NCBI RefSeq assembly: GCF_036059255.1
Contig: NZ_CP107947.1
Location: 2,542,001-2,606,000, forward strand
Length of the DNA stretch: 64,000 nt
Reading direction: 5' to 3'
Origin: Micromonospora sp. NBC_00389
Lineage (GTDB): Bacteria > Actinomycetota > Actinomycetes > Mycobacteriales > Micromonosporaceae
The first letter of the stretch is position 1. Each line of letters begins with the position of its first letter. Under the pieces are notes generated by a model. It searched no databases, was not told the DNA's origin, and worked only from the letters and a program-made list of their open reading frames with translations. Made by a program: the position numbers and the translations under genes. Below are positions 60,622-64,000 of this stretch, piece after piece.

Positions 60622-61086
60622 GTGGAGAGCGGGGGGCTGCGGCGGGCGTATGACGCGGTGTTCGCGGAGATCGACGCGGCGGGGTTCGGTCCGCCGCCGG
60701 AGGGTCAGCTCAGCGCCGAGCAGATCGTCGCGCACCTGGTCGCCAACGACGAGCTGATGATCCAGGCCACCGAGGCGTTGCTGGCCGGTTCGACGTTCGC
60801 CTACTACGACCTGGATGACATGCACCGCCCGCAGCTCGACGCGCTGGTCGCCGAGCATGGTGGCCTGCGCGGCCTGACCGCGCTGCTGCACGGCACCAGC
60901 GACCGGCTGTGCGCGTTGGTGGACCGACTGGGCCTGGCGGCGGAGACGTCGGTCGAGACCCACCTGCGCGAGGGCTTCGACCTGATCGTCGAGGAGCCGC
61001 TGCCCTGGTCCCGCACCCTCGACCTGCACACCCGGGTCCATCTCCCCAAACACCAGGCCCAGCTCCACATGCTGCGCAGCCCTTGA
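60622..61086 (+). CDS. DinB-like / maleylpyruvate isomerase-like domain protein
   Basis: This is a 154-residue protein with four-helix-bundle character. IVAHLVANDELMIQ, then TRVHLPKHQAQLHML, give His residues spaced like the metal site of the DinB superfamily. Such proteins often use mycothiol or another thiol cofactor. GTG 60622 is chosen; a TTG at 60610 is also in frame. It follows the VWA gene by 28 bp and may belong to that operon. The fold assignment is tentative. Confidence 0.6.
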   Translation: MESGGLRRAYDAVFAEIDAAGFGPPPEGQLSAEQIVAHLVANDELMIQATEALLAGSTFAYYDLDDMHRPQLDALVAEHGGLRGLTALLHGTSDRLCALVDRLGLAAETSVETHLREGFDLIVEEPLPWSRTLDLHTRVHLPKHQAQLHMLRSP

Positions 61087-61151
61087 GACGTGTCGTGCCT
61101 GCGCAGCCGTTCGGGCGTGGCGTGGGTTGGGCAACCCGGTCTGCTGAGCGT

Positions 61152-61187
61152 GGTACCTGTGAGTCATCAAAATGACTCACAGGTATC
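61152..61187. terminator. Inverted repeat between convergent genes
   Basis: TACCTGTGAGTCAT and ATGACTCACAGGTA form a perfect 14-bp stem, extended by G-T and G-C pairs to 16 bp, with the loop CAAA. It is AT-rich compared with its surroundings and lies between two converging genes, so it probably terminates both. Confidence 0.65.
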
Positions 61188-61230
61188 AGGCTTGTCGCAG
61201 TGACGGGCTCGGCCCGCCGCGCGGGGCGGA

Positions 61231-62220
61231 TCAGGTGTCGATCAACTCCGGGCGTGGGTGGAACGTGCGGCGGTAGGTGGAGGGGGCTACGCCGACGCGC
61301 TGATGTAGTCGCTGGCGCAGGGCGGCGGTGGTGCCGAAGCCGCAGTGGTGGGCGATCTGGTCGACGGTGAGGTCGGTGGTCTCCAGCAGCAGCCGGGCGT
61401 GGTCGGTGCGCTGTTGGAGCAGCCACTGTGCCGGGCTCAGCCCGGTCTCCGAGCGGAAGCGCCGGGTGAAGGTGCGCACGCTCATCCGGGCCTGCTCGGC
61501 CAGGTCGCGCAGGGCGATCGACTCGTGCAGCCGCTGCCGGGCCCACTCCCGCGCGCCGGCGGTGCTGGTGTCGGTGGCCTTCGGCACCGGCTGCTCGATG
61601 TACTGCGCCTGGCCGCCGTCCCGCCAGGGCGGCATCACACAGCGGCGGGCCGCCCGGTTGGCCACCTCGCTGCCGTGGTCGAGGCGGATGACGTGCAGGC
61701 AGAGGTCGATGCCGGCGGCCACTCCGGCCGAGGTGAGCACCCGGTCGTCGCCGATGAAGAGCACGCCCGGGTCGAGGTCGACCCGGTCGTGCAGCCGGCG
61801 GAACCGCTCCGCGTACGCCCAGTGGGTGGTGGCTCGACGTCCGTCGAGCAGCCCGGCGGCGGCCAGCACGAACGCCCCGGTGCAGATCGACATCACCCGG
61901 GCACCCCGTCGGTACGCCGACCGCAGCGCCTCGGCCACCTCCGGTTCGAGGGTGCCCGAGGTCAGCGCGCTGCCGCCGTGGATGCCCGGGACGATCACCG
62001 TGTCGGCGGTGTCGAGCAGTTCCAGCCCGTGGTCCGGGAGCACCTGGAAGCCGGCGGTGCTGCGGACCGCCCCGCCATCCGGGGTGCAGATCCGCACGTC
62101 GTAGAAGGGCGTCTCGTCGGCGCTCCGGGCGGTGCTGAAGACCTGGGACGGGGTGCCGAGGTCGAGGCCGACCACCTGGTCCAGGGCGAGTACGGCGATC
62201 CGGTGCGGGCGTGCGGTCAT
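61231..62220 (-). CDS. GlxA family transcriptional regulator (DJ-1/PfpI plus AraC HTH)
   Basis: This is a 329-residue regulator. The N-terminal DJ-1/PfpI-like domain shows IAVLALDQVVGLDLGTPSQV, TVIVPGIHGGSALTSG, the nucleophile-elbow-like VMSICTGAFVLAAAGLLDGR and ATTHWAYAERF. The C-terminal AraC domain shows IALRDLAEQARMSVRTFTRR and TDLTVDQIAHHCGFGTTAAL. ATG 62220 has a near-consensus AATAAT 6 nt upstream. It is divergent from an MFS transporter that it may control. Confidence 0.92.
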   Translation of the reverse strand: MTARPHRIAVLALDQVVGLDLGTPSQVFSTARSADETPFYDVRICTPDGGAVRSTAGFQVLPDHGLELLDTADTVIVPGIHGGSALTSGTLEPEVAEALRSAYRRGARVMSICTGAFVLAAAGLLDGRRATTHWAYAERFRRLHDRVDLDPGVLFIGDDRVLTSAGVAAGIDLCLHVIRLDHGSEVANRAARRCVMPPWRDGGQAQYIEQPVPKATDTSTAGAREWARQRLHESIALRDLAEQARMSVRTFTRRFRSETGLSPAQWLLQQRTDHARLLLETTDLTVDQIAHHCGFGTTAALRQRLHQRVGVAPSTYRRTFHPRPELIDT

Positions 62221-62226
62221 GGCCCG

Positions 62227-62232
62227 ATTATT
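62227..62232 (-). promoter_or_regulatory. -10 element AATAAT (leaderless start, minus strand)
   Basis: AATAAT on the minus strand lies 6 nt before ATG 62220, with no RBS. Confidence 0.5.
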
Positions 62233-62290
62233 GCGCATGATGGCTTTCCGGCCACTCGTCGGTGCTAACGGCGCCGCCCAGACTGGTCGC

Positions 62291-63595
62291 GTGTCCAAGA
62301 ACCGCCGCCTGCATCCCGCCTGGCTGGTCGCCGCCGTCGCCTTCGTGGCGCTGGTCGGCGCGGCCGGGTTCCGCGCCACCCCCTCGGTGCTGCTGCACCC
62401 CCTGCATGAGGAGTTCGGCTGGCCACTGGCCACCATCTCTGCGGCCGTCTCGGTCAACCTGCTGCTCTACGGGCTCACCGCGCCGTTCGCCGCCGCGCTG
62501 ATGGACCGGTTCGGCATCCGCCGGGTGGTCTCGGTGGCGTTGCTGCTGGTCGCCGCCGGCAGTGGGCTGACGGTCTTCATGACCGCCAGCTGGCAGCTGC
62601 TGCTCTGCTGGGGCGTGCTGGTCGGGCTGGGCACCGGCTCGATGGCGCTGGCCTTCGTGGCCACCGTCACCGGGCGTTGGTTCGTCCGCCGGCGGGGCCT
62701 GGTCACCGGGGTGCTGACCGCCGGTGGGGCGGCCGGGCAACTGGTCTTCCTGCCGCTGATCGCGGTGCTGGTGCGCGACCACGGCTGGCGCACGGCGGCG
62801 CTCGTCGTGGCCGGAGCCGCGCTGGCGGTCGTACCCCTGGTGGTGTGGCTGCTGCGCGAGCACCCGGCGGATCTCGACCTGCCCGCCTACGGCGCGACAG
62901 AGGTCGTCGCGGCGCCACCGGCGACCGGCGGTGCGGCGAGCCGGGCGCTGGGTGCGCTGGCTGCCGCGGCCCGGACCCGGCCGTTCTGGCTGCTGGCCGG
63001 GGGGTTCGCGATTTGCGGCGCGACCACCAACGGCCTCGTCGGTACGCACTTCGTGCCGGCCGCGCATGACCACGGCATGACCGAGACCACCGCCGCCGGG
63101 CTGCTCGCCCTGGTCGGGCTCTTCGACATCGTCGGCACGATCGCCTCCGGTTGGCTGACCGACCGGGTGGACAGCCGCCTGCTGCTCGGCGCCTACTACG
63201 CACTGCGCGGGGCGTCCCTGCTGGTGCTGCCGAGCCTGTTCGCCGGCACCGCCAAGCCGAGCATGCTGGTGTTCATCATCTTCTACGGCCTGGACTGGGT
63301 GGCCACCGTGCCGCCCACCGTGGCGCTGTGCCGGGAGTACTTCGGCAGCGCCGGCGCTGTGGTGTTCGGCTGGGTGTTCGCCGCCCACCAGTTCGGCGCG
63401 GCGTTCGCGGCGACCGGCGCGGGGCTGGTCCGGGACCGGCTCGGCGACTACGCGATGGCCTGGTACGTGGCCGGCGCCCTGTCGATCGGCGCGGCCGGTC
63501 TGTCGCTGCTGCTGCGCAGGCGGCCGGGCCGGCCGGTGCCGGAGGCCGTGCTGGTCGCCGCCACCGCGCCCCGGGCGTGGAGCTTCCGGGGCTGA
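62291..63595 (+). CDS. MFS transporter
   Basis: This is a 434-residue, 12-helix major facilitator (oxalate/formate antiporter-like or monocarboxylate-type group). The first helix ends FRATPSVLLHPLHEEFGWPL, and the loop motif ALMDRFGIRRVVSVA after helix 2 fits the conserved MFS loop. The second half opens with TRPFWLLAGGFAICGATTNG and has GWLTDRVDSRLLLGAYYALR. The substrate is unknown. GTG 62291 lies 6 nt after CAGACT, a possible -10. It is divergent from the GlxA-type regulator. Confidence 0.88.
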   Translation: MSKNRRLHPAWLVAAVAFVALVGAAGFRATPSVLLHPLHEEFGWPLATISAAVSVNLLLYGLTAPFAAALMDRFGIRRVVSVALLLVAAGSGLTVFMTASWQLLLCWGVLVGLGTGSMALAFVATVTGRWFVRRRGLVTGVLTAGGAAGQLVFLPLIAVLVRDHGWRTAALVVAGAALAVVPLVVWLLREHPADLDLPAYGATEVVAAPPATGGAASRALGALAAAARTRPFWLLAGGFAICGATTNGLVGTHFVPAAHDHGMTETTAAGLLALVGLFDIVGTIASGWLTDRVDSRLLLGAYYALRGASLLVLPSLFAGTAKPSMLVFIIFYGLDWVATVPPTVALCREYFGSAGAVVFGWVFAAHQFGAAFAATGAGLVRDRLGDYAMAWYVAGALSIGAAGLSLLLRRRPGRPVPEAVLVAATAPRAWSFRG

Positions 63596-63605
63596 GGCCG
63601 GGCGG

Positions 63606-64000
63606 TCAGCCGAGGGTCCACTGCTGGGCGGGCCGACCGTCGCAGGACCGCTGCCGGACCTCGTCCCCGGCCTCGGCGCCGTCGTCGTCGGCCTGCCCGC
63701 ACTTGCCGCTGTGCACCGCGACCAGCAGCACCGGGCCGGTGCCGGTGGCGGTCAGCCGCCACTGCTGGTTGACCTGGCCGTGGCAGGGGAACTGCTGCAT
63801 CCGGGCGCCGTCGTCCGCACTGCCGCCCTCGACGTCGAGGCACTGCCCGTAGGCGGCGTTCGTCAGCGTCACCACGTCCGCGCCGGCCGGGTTGACCACC
63901 CACTGCTGCTCCGGGCCGCCCGTGCACGCGGCCAACTCGGCTTCGGCCTTCTCGCCGTCGCCGTCCAGCCCGAGGCAGAGCCCGGAGGCGGACCGCAGCA
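63606..64000 (-). CDS. Ricin-type beta-trefoil lectin domain protein, C-terminal part
   Basis: The gene enters from the right edge; 131 codons are visible to the TGA at 63606. Three beta-trefoil repeats with QxW motifs are seen (PEQQWVV, VNQQWRL, PAQQWTLG), each with paired cysteines such as SGLCLGLDGDG and CLDVEGGS. This carbohydrate-binding module is usually attached to a secreted hydrolase whose catalytic part would lie beyond the window. Confidence 0.85.
   Translation of the reverse strand, partial: LRSASGLCLGLDGDGEKAEAELAACTGGPEQQWVVNPAGADVVTLTNAAYGQCLDVEGGSADDGARMQQFPCHGQVNQQWRLTATGTGPVLLVAVHSGKCGQADDDGAEAGDEVRQRSCDGRPAQQWTLG

Overview
The window is very GC-rich chromosomal DNA whose codons end almost always in G or C. 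It carries mtrA-mtrB-lpqB, an actinobacterial-style secA, ftsE-ftsX-smpB-ssrA, long-form hpf and many small actinobacterial families. This points to a filamentous actinobacterium, most likely of the Micromonosporaceae (Micromonospora-like). That assignment is inferred from gene content and style, not from an alignment. Many genes appear leaderless: a -10 hexamer of the TANNNT type sits 6-9 nt before the start codon and no Shine-Dalgarno is present.

Layout. 1-3 kb: two divergent aldehyde dehydrogenases and a small membrane protein. 3-10 kb: endonuclease V, a secreted anchored protein, and the mannose-phosphate block (phosphomannomutase, Trm112-like protein, SIS-domain isomerase, cation diffusion facilitator, manA). 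10.4-15.7 kb: ahcY, then an iron-uptake operon efeU-efeO-efeB behind a probable IdeR/DmdR box. 16-27 kb: mtrA-mtrB-lpqB-comF, hpf, two tandem-GNAT genes on the other strand, and secA. 27-32 kb: a DUF6459 protein, a BldC/excisionase-like regulator flanked by paired direct repeats, a DUF6912 protein, a membrane protein and pruA. 32.5-37 kb: PadR regulator, prfB, ftsE, ftsX, smpB and tmRNA.

37-43 kb: membrane protein, lipoprotein, a benzoylformate-decarboxylase-like ThDP enzyme, MTA phosphorylase, a YqgE/AlgH protein and tRNA-Ala(GGC). 43.02-48.08 kb: a decayed integrative element bounded by perfect 48-bp direct repeats, the left one being the 3' part of tRNA-Ala. It holds the last 42 codons of a tyrosine integrase, a multiply frameshifted gene, a glycogen-debranching-like enzyme, the first 17 codons of an oxidoreductase, and two small unknown genes. 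The probable original tRNA terminator lies just outside the right repeat.

48-64 kb: an NTF2-LUD fusion divergent from a SigJ-type (ECF41-like) sigma factor, a membrane-anchored AA10 LPMO, two divergent aldo/keto reductases, a hemerythrin protein, a NarL-type two-component pair with a membrane protein, a MoxR-VWA operon, a GlxA-type AraC regulator divergent from an MFS transporter, and the end of a ricin-type lectin gene.

The most notable non-routine structures are the tRNA-Ala element, the NTF2-LUD fusion with an internal ribosome-binding site, the repeat-flanked small HTH gene, and two copies of a ~76-bp palindromic intergenic repeat (3.0 and 27.4 kb).
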